Shown here piece after piece: positions 42,991-52,489 of a stretch of 64,000 bases of DNA. Source of the stretch: Spirochaetaceae bacterium (lineage in GTDB: Bacteria; Spirochaetota; Spirochaetia; Treponematales; Treponemataceae); assembly GCA_017936665.1 (NCBI GenBank), contig JAGBFB010000018.1, positions 1 through 64,000 of the forward strand. The letters run 5' to 3'. Position 1 is the stretch's first letter. The number at the start of each line of letters is the position of its first letter. Under the pieces are notes generated by a model. That model made no database searches, was not told where the DNA came from, and saw only the letters and a program-made list of their open reading frames with translations. A program made the position numbers and the translations under genes.

Positions 42991-43926
42991 ATGGTTAGTG
43001 ATAATTTGCAAATTCCAGAATTTCCACAATTTGTTCCATTAGATAAAAAATATCGAAAATCTCTAAAAGATTTATTTTTATCATTAAAGGATGGAATTTC
43101 TGAATTAACTTTTGACAGTTTAATTATTCACAACGGGAAATTTAACCACAAAATTTCTAAAATTCCAAATTCAGATTCCTATATTTTAATTGGAACTGAT
43201 GAATATGATGAAAAAATCAAAACCTTTTTTTCAATTTTGGAAGGCGAAAAAAAATTACAAAATAATAAAATTTTTTTTGAAGAAATTTTACCACAATGTT
43301 TTTCTCAATATAAATTTTGGAAATTAATGAGTCAAACTCAATACGAATCATATAACGAAATTTTACAAACAATGAATGTTGTTGTTGAATTTGATAGAGA
43401 TAATTCTGATTACATTTACAACAGAACTGATTTGCAAAATTTACCAGGCAAAGATTTTCATAAAAAGAAAAACTTAGTTAATGCTTTTTTGAAAAACTCT
43501 AATATCTCTATAAAAAATTTGGATACAACGAATACAAAAGATGCATTTAAAATTTTACAAATTTGGTCAGAAAATAGAAATTTAAAACAAACTGATTATT
43601 ATCAATGTATTGATGCACTAAATGATATTTCACAAAACAATTCAATTTTATCTGGCATAATTGTTTATGTTGAAGAAAAGCCTGTGGCATGGAGTATCGG
43701 TGAATTTTTACCAGATGAAAAAACTTATCTTGTTCATTTTGAAAAAGGAGATAGCAATTACAAAGGAGTTTATCAATTTATAAATAACGCTACAGTAAAA
43801 AATCTTCCAGAAACAGTTTTGTTTATAAATCGAGAGCAAGATTTAGGTGATGAAGGAATGCGCCAAGCAAAATTAACTTATCGTCCTTGCGGATTCATTA
43901 ACAAATATCTAGCATTCAAAAAATAA
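42991..43926 (+). CDS. DUF2156-family protein (LPG-synthase C-terminal-like)
   Basis: This 311-residue protein matches the DUF2156 family, related to the catalytic part of lysylphosphatidylglycerol synthase and to GNAT folds. The family core NRTDLQNLPGKDFHKKKNLV is present. Later motifs are GIIVYVEEKPVAWSIGE and VHFEKGDSNYKGVYQF, as in GNAT-type acyl transfer. No membrane segment is seen, so it is a stand-alone cytosolic member. It is followed after 15 bases by thrC with an AGGAG site. A phosphate-ester or aminoacyl-transfer role is possible but not established. Confidence 0.8.
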   Translation: MVSDNLQIPEFPQFVPLDKKYRKSLKDLFLSLKDGISELTFDSLIIHNGKFNHKISKIPNSDSYILIGTDEYDEKIKTFFSILEGEKKLQNNKIFFEEILPQCFSQYKFWKLMSQTQYESYNEILQTMNVVVEFDRDNSDYIYNRTDLQNLPGKDFHKKKNLVNAFLKNSNISIKNLDTTNTKDAFKILQIWSENRNLKQTDYYQCIDALNDISQNNSILSGIIVYVEEKPVAWSIGEFLPDEKTYLVHFEKGDSNYKGVYQFINNATVKNLPETVLFINREQDLGDEGMRQAKLTYRPCGFINKYLAFKK

Positions 43927-43941
43927 AACTAGGAGAATTAA

Positions 43942-45252
43942 ATGGATATTTCTAGTACACGAAATAAAAAAAATATAGTTACATTTTCAAAAGCAATTTT
44001 AGATTGTTTACCTCAAGATGGAGGAATGTATATTCCAGCCCATGAAATGAATCTTAGACCATGGATTTATTACATGAACGAAAACACATCTTTTTCTTCC
44101 ATTGCAGGAGCCTTAACAAGTGCTTTAATAAAAGACGAATTTAGTCCCATCATCTGCGAAAACATTGCAACAAAAGCTTTTCCATTTAGTCCAGAATTAA
44201 AACAACTAGATGAAAAACTTTACATGTTAGAATTATTTCACGGACCAACAGGATGTCATAAAGATTTTGGAATTTCTTATCTTGCATCATGTTTAGAACA
44301 TATTCTCTTAATGGAAAACAAAAAAGCAACAGTTTTGGCAGTTAGCAACGGAGAAACAGGCGCTTGTATTGCAAAAGCCTTTGAAAACAAAAAACAATTA
44401 AAAGCAATTCTCTTGTACACAAAAGGTTCTATGAGAGGCTTAAAAGAAAGTGATTTTATTTGGAACGGCGGAAATATTTATCCTGTGGAAGTTGACGGAA
44501 ACGAAGAAGATTGTTTTAAAGTTGCAAGAGAAATTTATAATGATAGAAACTTAATCGAAAAATACAATCTTACTTTGGCAAATACTCACAACATTGGACG
44601 ACTTTTACCACAAACATTTTTTTACACCTACGCTTTTTCTCGACTTAAAAACAAATGTTTTACAGATATTTTTTACGCACTTTCAGCAGATAACTACGGA
44701 AACTTAATTGCAGGCCTTTACAGCTGGAAATTTTCACTTCCTGTAAACGGATTTATAACAAATAGCACTCCCTCTGTTTATGCAGATTCTAAAGGTGATT
44801 GTACTGTTTTAGATTCAATTATTCCTTTAGAAAAACGAGGAAAGGCAGATCCATTAAATCCATCAAATATTGAAAGACTAGAAGAAGTTTTTTGTACAAA
44901 TCCTGCAGTAATTAAAGGATTGGTATTTCCAGCAAAAGTAACAAAAGAAGATTCTACTAACGCCTTGAAAGAAATGTTTACAAAATATCACGAATTTGTT
45001 GATTTACAAACAGCAAGCGCTTATGCTGCTTCAAAACTTCGTAGTGATGTTACAAATGATGAAGACGGAACAATCGTGTTAGTTGCACGAAATCATCCTA
45101 GTTTATCTCAAAAAGAAATAAAATTTTGGTGTGGTGAAGAACCTGTAATGCCTAAACATATCAAAGAATTATATGTAAAAAATCAGCCAAAACACAAAAT
45201 TCTTCCAAAAAAAGAAGAAGTAGAAAAAATTCTAAAAGAAATTAACTTTTAA
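43942..45252 (+). CDS. thrC: Threonine synthase
   Basis: This 436-residue PLP enzyme makes threonine from O-phosphohomoserine. The PLP-binding Lys lies in ELFHGPTGCHKDFGISYLA, near residue 111, and the phosphate-binding loop is VLAVSNGETGACIAKAF. Other family features are ADNYGNLIAGLYSWKFSLPV and a C-terminal DGTIVLVARNHPSLSQKEIKF segment. The length matches the long bacterial form. It starts at ATG with AGGAG seven bases upstream, and terminates before a bidirectional hairpin. Confidence 0.92.
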   Translation: MDISSTRNKKNIVTFSKAILDCLPQDGGMYIPAHEMNLRPWIYYMNENTSFSSIAGALTSALIKDEFSPIICENIATKAFPFSPELKQLDEKLYMLELFHGPTGCHKDFGISYLASCLEHILLMENKKATVLAVSNGETGACIAKAFENKKQLKAILLYTKGSMRGLKESDFIWNGGNIYPVEVDGNEEDCFKVAREIYNDRNLIEKYNLTLANTHNIGRLLPQTFFYTYAFSRLKNKCFTDIFYALSADNYGNLIAGLYSWKFSLPVNGFITNSTPSVYADSKGDCTVLDSIIPLEKRGKADPLNPSNIERLEEVFCTNPAVIKGLVFPAKVTKEDSTNALKEMFTKYHEFVDLQTASAYAASKLRSDVTNDEDGTIVLVARNHPSLSQKEIKFWCGEEPVMPKHIKELYVKNQPKHKILPKKEEVEKILKEINF

Positions 45253-45253
45253 T

Positions 45254-45307
45254 AAAAAAGCCCTGTACTAAATGATTTTTCATAAAGTACAGGGCGTAAT
45301 TTTTTAA
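45254..45307. terminator. Bidirectional Rho-independent terminator
   Basis: The arms GCCCTGTACT (45260-45269) and AGTACAGGGC (45286-45295) form a perfect 10-base stem flanked by A-rich and T-rich runs on both sides. It serves thrC and the convergent GH13-like gene. Confidence 0.85.
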
Positions 45308-45316
45308 ACAATAAAA

Positions 45317-48300
45317 CTATTTCTTAGCTTTAGAACTAGTCTTTTTTGTTGCAGGCTTTTCAGATTTCTCTGCTTTTGTTGATTTTGCCTTTGTTGCCTT
45401 TTCAGCTGGCTTTAGTAATTCAAGAAGTTTTTCAGCCTTAAATTCAGAATCATCCATTGCTCTGAAAATTAACTTATCTACTCCGTAAACTAAAGCATAA
45501 TCAGCAGGTTTTGCAGTAAAGATTGTATACAACATTGTTCCAGTCCAGAGAGCATCTTCTAATCTTTCTTTGTTGTACCAAAGTACTGAATCGTACATAT
45601 TTACACCAAGTACAGTAGAAGCCATATCTGAATTTACAAGAGTATCAACAATATCAAATGCCATTTTTTCAACATTCTTTGAAGTAATCTTGTAATCACA
45701 GAACTGAGCTGTTTCTAACAATGTTTTGAAAGATGTGTACATATCTTTTGAAGGTTTACCAAATTCCACAAGAATATCACGAATCTTTCTATCAAGACAC
45801 CACAAGTTGATAAGATTTTTTGTATCAGTTGCAGAAGCCTTATTTCCGATAACATCTCGTACAGAATAAAGCATGATAAATCCAGTAAATAATTCAACCA
45901 TGAAATCTTGTTTTGCAAGACCTTCATTTAGGTAAACACCAAGTTTTTCTGCATCCCCATCTGCTTTCTTTGAATTAAGTTCTGTAATTTTTACAAGAGA
46001 ATTAATTCTTGCAACAAATTTCTTCCAGATTTCATCGTAAGAAAGTCTTTCACCTTTTTCACTTCCGCCAAGAACAGAAGATGAACCATAATTTCCTTCG
46101 ATGAAATTTACAAGTGTTTCAAAATAAGTAATTCCTAAAGGCTTAACTCTTTCTAACAAGTCAGAAAGTTTTACATCCTTAATATTTTTTGCTTTTCGTT
46201 CTTCTTTTGACATACATGCAACTGCAATTCCATCAAAAAGTTCACGGCTAGCAAAATCTGTTAAAGCACGATACAAATCTTTTAAGAAAATTTCTTTAAG
46301 AGCAATATCAATATCAGGAACTCCACGACCATTTAATGTTTCGTAAAGAACTCTGTATTTTCCTGTTTCGTCATCAGAAACACAAGAAATATTTAACAAT
46401 ACTTGATATTCAAATCCATTAAGATGAACATACAAACCATTTTGATGAATATCACGACAAGAACGGATAAACCAAAGACCTGTTTTTTGTTCTTGGAAGA
46501 TGAGATATTTGTTATCTTCGTTAGGAATATCCAAAGCCTCACCTAAAGTTAAACATTCATGAGTAATGTTTCCATTTTCATCTTTTTTAGCATATTTTGT
46601 TGAACGATTAATCCAACCAGAAGCTTGGTCATAAACGTTATTATAGAAAACAATTGAACGCTCATCGCCAAAACGATTTGAATAAGCATAAACATTTTCG
46701 TTTACTCTACCATTATCCCAAACATCATAGAAACGGAAATTTTCTACTTCAGCAAAGATGTAACGTTTCTTCATCAATGGGAAGATATCTCGCTTATGTT
46801 TTTCAAGCAAGTCTAAATCTGGAGTTTCGTTCCAATATGCTTTGGTAAATTCCATACCATATTTTTCTTGGAATCCTTCAATTTGACCATGACCAAACAT
46901 TGGAAGTCCTGGCATTGTAACCATAAGAGTACAAACACCAAAGTATTTATCGCCTTTACCAAACTGTGCAACGGCTGTTTCTTCGTCTGGGTTGTTCATA
47001 AAGTTTACATAGCGTTTAAGAATACCTGGGTCAAATTCAAGAGTATTTTTAACAGTTGCACGATATTTGAAGTTTTCTTCTCGTTTGAGCATATTCATAA
47101 ATGCACTGTTGTAAACACGATGCATACCCAATGTTCTTACAAAGTAACCTTCCATCATCCAGAAAGCTTCTGCAAGCAACAATGTATCAGGAAGTTCAGT
47201 TTGAATTCTATCTACAACTTCACGCCAGAATTCATTTGGAATCTTTATTTCAAAATCTTCACGGCTAACAGCATGTTCTGCACGGCTTGCAATATCTCCA
47301 CCTTGTCCTGGTTCTGGATACCACAATCGTTTAATATGTTTTTTAGCAAGAACCATTGCTGCATCAAAACGAATAATAGGGAAGTTTCGAGCAACATGCA
47401 AAATTTCTTGCATAACAGCTTCTCTAGCCACAGGATTTAAGAAGTCAATCTGAGCTGTGTCATTCCAAGGCATACCAGTTCCGTCGTTTCCGTGATAGAT
47501 ATATCGTACTTCACCTGTAGAATTATCAACTCGTTTGAAAACAACAGCACAGTCATTCTTTGAATAATAATGATCTTCAAGATATACACTTACACGAGGA
47601 TCTAAAGAAAGATTTTCGCCATTGAATGTGTATGATGGGAATGGACAATCATAAGATTGAATAAACAAATCTGGTTTTTCAACAACCCATTTTGCGTCCA
47701 AACCTGTATGATTAGGAACCATATCTGAAGCTAAACGAATACCTCTGTACCAAAGTCGTCTTCTTAAGTTATCGAGAGCTTCCCAACCACCTAAATCACC
47801 TGCAATATCGTAATCGTGAAGAGAATATGCACTAGCAGCAGCTTCTGGATTTCCACAAATTTGCTTAATGCGTTTTGAACCCCAAGAGCGTTCCCATAAA
47901 CCGATAAGCCAAAGTCCTGTAAAACCTTCTTGAGCAAGAGTATCCAATTCTTCATCTGGAATTTGATCAAGACGAGTAATTGGTCGTTGATATTTTTGAC
48001 TCAACTGACTTAACCAAACCAAAACAGTTTTTGCCATCAAAACAACACGAGGCATCCAATCTCGGTCTGGAGTAAATCTTTCATATTCACTGTTGAGAGA
48101 ATCGTAATTATAAATTTCCATTGGTGGTGGTCCAGAAAAATGTCCACTCCAGCCTGGTTTTTCTTCTTCCTGAATCATATCAATTCCAGAAAGAAGTCTT
48201 AAAAGCCATTCCCCAAGGATAAGACCCCAATGCTTTCTGATATAATCAAGCTGACCTTTCAAACTATTTGGACTTGCAACAACAGGTTCTTTCAACATTG

Positions 48301-49018
48301 TAACTAAATCAACACCATTTGGTCCAAAATTTGGTTGTGTCTTGAAAAAGTTTTTGATAAGTTCCCAAGATTTTGCATAATCAGGATTTTTAGCAAGTTT
48401 TTCATCACTAAAGAGAATATAGAAAGGTTCAAAAGCAGGATTTTCGTTTGCATGATGAAGCAAGAAAATTTCTTCAAAAGTTGTAACTCTGTTAGAAACA
48501 CCATCTTCGGAACCAGCAAGATAATCTTGTGCAGAAATTTCTCCACGATAAACCGCAGTTGGAGGGAATTCCTCTGTAAATTCAGCAAGAAGTTTGTCTA
48601 CATTTTTCTTACCGAGATGTTCATCAAGAGTAGCAACCATTTGTTCAAATGCTTTTGCATTTGCTTGTTTTCTAAACATTGCACAAACATAGTGAAAAAT
48701 TTCGTCAATCAACCCCATAGCATTAAGTTGACCCGCTTTCACCATTTTTGAACTTTCAAGTACAGGATCAAATTGATCGTTAATCTTTTTTGCAAAAAGT
48801 CTTACATTCTTAAAATTTGTTAAAATTACATTTCCAGTTGTTGCAAAAAGTGATAAATCAAAATCACACTTATCTCGCATCGCTTTAGAAACGTGAAACT
48901 CCATCAAAGGAGATTTTTTTAGTTTTGACCAAGATGGTTCTTCCCATGTATTGTCATTTTCAACCTTGCTCAACCTAATGGACAAAACTGTTTCAAAGTT
49001 TTTTTCAAATTCCTTCAT
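45317..49018 (-). CDS. Large GH13-like alpha-amylase-family protein with Lys-rich tail
   Basis: This 1233-residue protein has a GH13-type catalytic barrel in the centre: region I DMVPNHTG, region II RFDAAMVLAKKHIKRLW with the nucleophile Asp, region III LLAEAFWM with the acid/base Glu, and FMNNPDE in place of the usual NHD of region IV. The first 350 residues form an unassigned N-terminal part. The C-terminal 25 residues are low-complexity and rich in K, A, T and S (AKSTKAEKSEKPATKKTSSK). The ATG, after AGGAG, is chosen over the TTG before it. malQ lies 9 bases upstream in the same direction, so starch, glycogen or maltodextrin remodelling is likely. Exact reaction unknown. Confidence 0.8.
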   Translation of the reverse strand: MKEFEKNFETVLSIRLSKVENDNTWEEPSWSKLKKSPLMEFHVSKAMRDKCDFDLSLFATTGNVILTNFKNVRLFAKKINDQFDPVLESSKMVKAGQLNAMGLIDEIFHYVCAMFRKQANAKAFEQMVATLDEHLGKKNVDKLLAEFTEEFPPTAVYRGEISAQDYLAGSEDGVSNRVTTFEEIFLLHHANENPAFEPFYILFSDEKLAKNPDYAKSWELIKNFFKTQPNFGPNGVDLVTMLKEPVVASPNSLKGQLDYIRKHWGLILGEWLLRLLSGIDMIQEEEKPGWSGHFSGPPPMEIYNYDSLNSEYERFTPDRDWMPRVVLMAKTVLVWLSQLSQKYQRPITRLDQIPDEELDTLAQEGFTGLWLIGLWERSWGSKRIKQICGNPEAAASAYSLHDYDIAGDLGGWEALDNLRRRLWYRGIRLASDMVPNHTGLDAKWVVEKPDLFIQSYDCPFPSYTFNGENLSLDPRVSVYLEDHYYSKNDCAVVFKRVDNSTGEVRYIYHGNDGTGMPWNDTAQIDFLNPVAREAVMQEILHVARNFPIIRFDAAMVLAKKHIKRLWYPEPGQGGDIASRAEHAVSREDFEIKIPNEFWREVVDRIQTELPDTLLLAEAFWMMEGYFVRTLGMHRVYNSAFMNMLKREENFKYRATVKNTLEFDPGILKRYVNFMNNPDEETAVAQFGKGDKYFGVCTLMVTMPGLPMFGHGQIEGFQEKYGMEFTKAYWNETPDLDLLEKHKRDIFPLMKKRYIFAEVENFRFYDVWDNGRVNENVYAYSNRFGDERSIVFYNNVYDQASGWINRSTKYAKKDENGNITHECLTLGEALDIPNEDNKYLIFQEQKTGLWFIRSCRDIHQNGLYVHLNGFEYQVLLNISCVSDDETGKYRVLYETLNGRGVPDIDIALKEIFLKDLYRALTDFASRELFDGIAVACMSKEERKAKNIKDVKLSDLLERVKPLGITYFETLVNFIEGNYGSSSVLGGSEKGERLSYDEIWKKFVARINSLVKITELNSKKADGDAEKLGVYLNEGLAKQDFMVELFTGFIMLYSVRDVIGNKASATDTKNLINLWCLDRKIRDILVEFGKPSKDMYTSFKTLLETAQFCDYKITSKNVEKMAFDIVDTLVNSDMASTVLGVNMYDSVLWYNKERLEDALWTGTMLYTIFTAKPADYALVYGVDKLIFRAMDDSEFKAEKLLELLKPAEKATKAKSTKAEKSEKPATKKTSSKAKK

Positions 49019-49027
49019 CAACGGCTC

Positions 49028-50995
49028 CTATCTCTCGTGAATCTTTACAATATTATTGATTTCACTAATCAATTCTTTATTTTTAATTAATTTTTCTATA
49101 GTAACTGGCAAACGATATGTCCAGTTAAACTCATTTACACTTCCAGGAATATTTACTCGTTCATTATCAGGATTTTCATCAAAATAATCTTCTACAAGAC
49201 CTAAGAAATCCTGTAACGGATGAATACAGAAGGCACTATTTGATTCTGCCATTTTAGATAGCAAATATCTGGCTGTTTTTGAATTGTAAGAACCAGGTTG
49301 TACATCTGAATCCCCTGGGAAAGTTCGGTAGAAATCCCAAGCATCTCCTTCTTTTAGCCACCAAAGACGAGCAGTGGAAGAATCGTGAACAGAAGAAGTT
49401 GTTACACTCAAATAAGGATATTCCCCAAATTGATAATATGGTTCGCCTGGTGCATTCCAGTTTCTGCTCCAACGAACAACTCTTAAACTCAAAATTGATA
49501 AATCATTTAATACTCTAGGCAAAGATTCTGGATTTGAACCTAAATCTTCAGCACAAGCAACCATATCTGTACAAGAAGTTAAATCTCCAAGTAAAGTACG
49601 AGCCTGTTCTTCCCAAAGAACTTCCATTCTAGAATATTTTGTTACAATCAACTGTCCAAGACGATATTTTTCGTCATCACTTAATGATTGCCAAGCAGTT
49701 GTTGAATGATAAGTCCATAATGGTGAATAAAGTCCATCTGCAACCTTTACTAAAGCCCGATTTCGCCAAAATTCAGCAAGACGAGGTTTTACATTATCAG
49801 GAATATCACTTGCCCAAATATCTTTTTCGCCTTTAATTTCTGGCTTGAATCGCCACATTTCTTCGTTTCCGATTCTATCCATGATTTTTGCTAAGATTCC
49901 ATGAGTTCCAAGATAATCTCCGTTGTTTACGGCTTCAATTTGATTTGTTGGAACATGAGGAACGCTAAGCCAAGTAATTCTATCATCAGAAAAACCAAGA
50001 TTATGAAGTTCATCAGTTGTAATTGGCTCAAAAGGTTGAGTCCAACCAAGCATTGCAGTACTTTCACGCTGTGGAGTTGCCCAAATTCTAAAGAAACCTA
50101 GAACGTGGTCAATTCTGTAAACTTGATAATATTTAGAAGCCTGAATTAAACGATTTTTCCACCAAGAATAATCATCTTTTTTAAGGTTATCCCAGTTGTA
50201 AATTGGAAATCCCCAGTTTTGTCCCACAGGATTTGGACCATCAGGAGGAGAACCAGCACGCATTTCATCATTAAAATATTCAGGGAAAGCCCAAGCGTCG
50301 CAGGAATCTTCATTCATCATGATTGGAATATCACCTTTTAGTTTAATTCCAAGGCTTTGTGCATATTTTGATGCTTTAGCAAATTGTTCATCAAGACGCA
50401 TTTGAACCCAAGCATAGAAAAGATTTCCGTCTTGATTCTTTTTATCTTTCCATAAATCGTCAAGTTCTTTTTTTGTAGGCTGAGGTTCGCCCCATTCCTT
50501 CCAAGAAGCTTCGTGTTTTTTTTCTTTTTTTTGCATAAAGATAGAATAAACTTGAATCCAAGGATTATTTTTTATCCATTTAGATAATTCTGAACTAGAA
50601 ATGATTTTTTCTTTTTCAGATTCAAAGATTTTTTGCAAAAGTTCAAGTTTTTTTCTTCTTAACTCACGATATTGAAATCGAGGAAGTTTTTCGTATTTTT
50701 TTTGAAGTTTAGTTATCTCTTTTAAAAGTTCTTCTTTACCTTCAACTTCTGGCAAAGATTTTAAACTGATATAAAGTGGATGAAGTGCAAAAGCAGAAAG
50801 CGCACTGTAAGGAGAACTTTCTGTTCCGGTATCATTAACTGGCAACAACTGAATAAGTTTAAGTCCTGCTTTTTTACAAAAATCTGCAAAGGGAATTAAA
50901 TCTAAAAACTCACCAACACCACAACTATCGGCAGTTTTCAAAGCTCCAACAGGAATTGCAGTTCCTGTTAAAAATTCTATTTTATTGTCTGACAT
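49028..50995 (-). CDS. malQ: 4-alpha-glucanotransferase (amylomaltase)
   Basis: This 655-residue GH77 enzyme transfers maltosyl or longer glucan units between maltodextrins. GH77 motifs are PVNDTGTESSPYSALSAFAL near the N-terminus, YRIDHVLGFFRIW with the nucleophile Asp, and EDLGSNPESLPRVL with the catalytic Glu and partner residues. A long insertion typical of the MalQ-type enzymes is present. No signal peptide is seen, so it is cytoplasmic. It is followed nine bases on by the GH13-like gene and probably shares its transcript. The region upstream (50996-51187) is AT-rich with no gene. Confidence 0.93.
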   Translation of the reverse strand: MSDNKIEFLTGTAIPVGALKTADSCGVGEFLDLIPFADFCKKAGLKLIQLLPVNDTGTESSPYSALSAFALHPLYISLKSLPEVEGKEELLKEITKLQKKYEKLPRFQYRELRRKKLELLQKIFESEKEKIISSSELSKWIKNNPWIQVYSIFMQKKEKKHEASWKEWGEPQPTKKELDDLWKDKKNQDGNLFYAWVQMRLDEQFAKASKYAQSLGIKLKGDIPIMMNEDSCDAWAFPEYFNDEMRAGSPPDGPNPVGQNWGFPIYNWDNLKKDDYSWWKNRLIQASKYYQVYRIDHVLGFFRIWATPQRESTAMLGWTQPFEPITTDELHNLGFSDDRITWLSVPHVPTNQIEAVNNGDYLGTHGILAKIMDRIGNEEMWRFKPEIKGEKDIWASDIPDNVKPRLAEFWRNRALVKVADGLYSPLWTYHSTTAWQSLSDDEKYRLGQLIVTKYSRMEVLWEEQARTLLGDLTSCTDMVACAEDLGSNPESLPRVLNDLSILSLRVVRWSRNWNAPGEPYYQFGEYPYLSVTTSSVHDSSTARLWWLKEGDAWDFYRTFPGDSDVQPGSYNSKTARYLLSKMAESNSAFCIHPLQDFLGLVEDYFDENPDNERVNIPGSVNEFNWTYRLPVTIEKLIKNKELISEINNIVKIHER

Positions 50996-51187
50996 ATAAA
51001 TTAGTTAAACTCCTATCAATACACTATCTTTTAAAAAGTTGACTTGTGTATCAATAAAATTATATCACAGGTTTTTAAATATAGAAAATATTTTTTTATA
51101 AAAATGTAATTTTTTTGTTAGAGGAGAAAGTGAAAGAAACTTTATATGTAAAATTCAAATAGTTCTATATATTTTTAATTTCCCTAC

Positions 51188-51215
51188 TTGACGGGGGGGG
51201 TAATCATGGTATGAT
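51188..51215 (+). promoter_or_regulatory. Promoter with a G8 tract in the spacer (candidate phase-variable switch)
   Basis: TTGACG (51188-51193) and TATGAT (51210-51215) are separated by 16 bases. The eight G in a row (51193-51200) are the last base of the -35 and the first seven of the spacer. A ninth G would give the optimal 17-base spacing. Homopolymeric G tracts between -35 and -10 are a known phase-variation device in Treponema pallidum, for example in the tp0126 promoter. It drives the small-lipoprotein pair. Confidence 0.65.
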
Positions 51216-51256
51216 AAATTTTACAAGTTTGCGTTGCAAACAAATTAATTCAATTC

Positions 51257-51305
51257 GCTATTATTTTTAATAGCACAAAAATCAAAAGAACAAAAATTCT
51301 TTTGA
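51257..51305 (+). promoter_or_regulatory. Two-hairpin 5' UTR element, copy 1
   Basis: GCTATTA/TAATAGC (51257-51274) makes a seven-base stem with a TTTT loop. TCAAAAGAA/TTCTTTTGA (51282-51305) makes a nine-base stem with a six-base loop. The ribosome-binding site AGGAG follows directly before the ATG at 51321. The same layout recurs upstream of the second lipoprotein. Confidence 0.5.
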
Positions 51306-51320
51306 CGATAGGAGAAACAA

Positions 51321-51782
51321 ATGAAAAAAATTTTTATTGTTGCATCAGTTTTATTGATGTGCTGTATGTTCATGGGTTGTGGCGTAAAAGCCAAACTTGA
51401 CGGAACTTGGAAAAGTAACAATGTTTACGAATATGATGAAGACGATTATACTGCGACAGAAACAAAAGACAGTACTTTAACAATTAACAAAGATGGAACT
51501 TTTGCTTTAGAAACAGTTGATTCAGTGCATTACAATCCAGAAGTGTATGAAGGTGGTTCAGCAACAGAAAAAGCATCAGGAACTTGGTACTATCATGATA
51601 GTGATAAGGTAATCTTAAAAATAACACACTATGAAATTAAACAAGATGGTGATGATAAAGTATATGAAGATAACGACACAGATTATCAATTAACAGACCT
51701 TGTATTAGTTGACGACAGTTTGTTTATTGAAATAGAAACTAGAATTCTTGATGGAATTTACGAATTTACAAAGGCTGAATAG
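51321..51782 (+). CDS. Small lipoprotein, tandem copy 1
   Basis: This 153-residue protein has a classical lipoprotein signal (MKKIFIVASVLLMCCMFMGC, Cys at 20) and an acidic mature domain beginning GVKAKLDGTWKSN. The mature part has a lipocalin-like pattern of short beta strands and loops (STLTINKDGTFALE, ASGTWYYHDSDKVILKITHY, DDSLFIEIETRILDGIYEF), as in lipocalin-type or DUF-rich small lipoproteins. The copy following it shares the identical signal core and the final IYEFTKAE. It is expressed from a promoter with a G8 tract, so its amount may vary between cells. Confidence 0.75.
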   Translation: MKKIFIVASVLLMCCMFMGCGVKAKLDGTWKSNNVYEYDEDDYTATETKDSTLTINKDGTFALETVDSVHYNPEVYEGGSATEKASGTWYYHDSDKVILKITHYEIKQDGDDKVYEDNDTDYQLTDLVLVDDSLFIEIETRILDGIYEFTKAE

Positions 51783-51860
51783 TTAATACTTATTTAGTTG
51801 AAAGGTCTAGTTTTGCTTAAAAGTTTTTATAACTTTGCAAAATAAAACCCTTAATTAAAA

Positions 51861-51904
51861 TGCTGTTTTAACAGCACAAAACTAAAAGAATATATATTCT
51901 TTTA
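51861..51904 (+). promoter_or_regulatory. Two-hairpin 5' UTR element, copy 2
   Basis: TGCTGTT/AACAGCA (51861-51876) forms the first hairpin. The second is a perfect 22-base palindrome (51883-51904) with arms TAAAAGAATAT. The corresponding copy before the first lipoprotein has different stem bases but the same pairing, which implies selection on structure. Confidence 0.5.
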
Positions 51905-51920
51905 ACTATAGGAGAAACAA

Positions 51921-52469
51921 ATGAAAAAATTTTTTGTTGTTACATCAGTTTTATTGATGTGTTGTATGTTCATGGGTTGTGGCGTAAAAGCTAAACTTGA
52001 TGGTACTTGGAAAGCTAATAAATCAGGGTCTCGCCAAGAGGGGTTAGAAGCTACAATTGAAACAGACTCCTATCCGGGCTATAAGACAACAGTGTCTGTT
52101 GTTGCTACAAGTGAACATAATATTACATTAACTATCAATAAAGATGGTACATTTTCGCAAGAAGTAGTTGCCACACAAACAAGTGTTGTTGAAGACTACT
52201 TTTATGATTATTACCCAGAAGGTACAAAAATAACAGTTTTATCGGATGGAAATACTTATCAAAAAATGTATGGTAATTGGTATTATGACAATGATAAGAT
52301 TGTTTTAAAAATAACACATCTGGAACAACAATTCGGTGATGATGAAAAAGAATTTTATGATAATACCACATATCTATCAGAAGAACTTTATTTGATTGAC
52401 GACATTTTATTTGCTGAAATAGAAACTGAGATTCTTGAAGGAATTTACGAATTTACAAAGGCTGAATAG
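51921..52469 (+). CDS. Small lipoprotein, tandem copy 2
   Basis: This 182-residue lipoprotein is a paralogue of the preceding gene: same signal and lipobox (VLLMCCMFMGC), the same start of the mature part (GVKAKLDGTWKAN) and the same C-terminal strand (EILEGIYEFTKAE). The central region carries a 30-residue insertion (TIETDSYPGYKTTVSVVATS and following) absent from copy 1. The coding ends and the flanks (GTTAATACTTATTTAG after the stop) are nearly identical, so the pair arose by recent tandem duplication. It is followed by a strong terminator and probably shares the G-tract promoter. Confidence 0.75.
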   Translation: MKKFFVVTSVLLMCCMFMGCGVKAKLDGTWKANKSGSRQEGLEATIETDSYPGYKTTVSVVATSEHNITLTINKDGTFSQEVVATQTSVVEDYFYDYYPEGTKITVLSDGNTYQKMYGNWYYDNDKIVLKITHLEQQFGDDEKEFYDNTTYLSEELYLIDDILFAEIETEILEGIYEFTKAE

Positions 52470-52489
52470 TTAATACTTATTTAGCTTAA

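Noticed and set aside
46868-47440. 190-residue plus-strand frame opposite the GH13-like gene
   Set aside because: It is a shadow of the coding strand: rich in Cys, His and Phe, no start signal, and it lies wholly within a confident gene.
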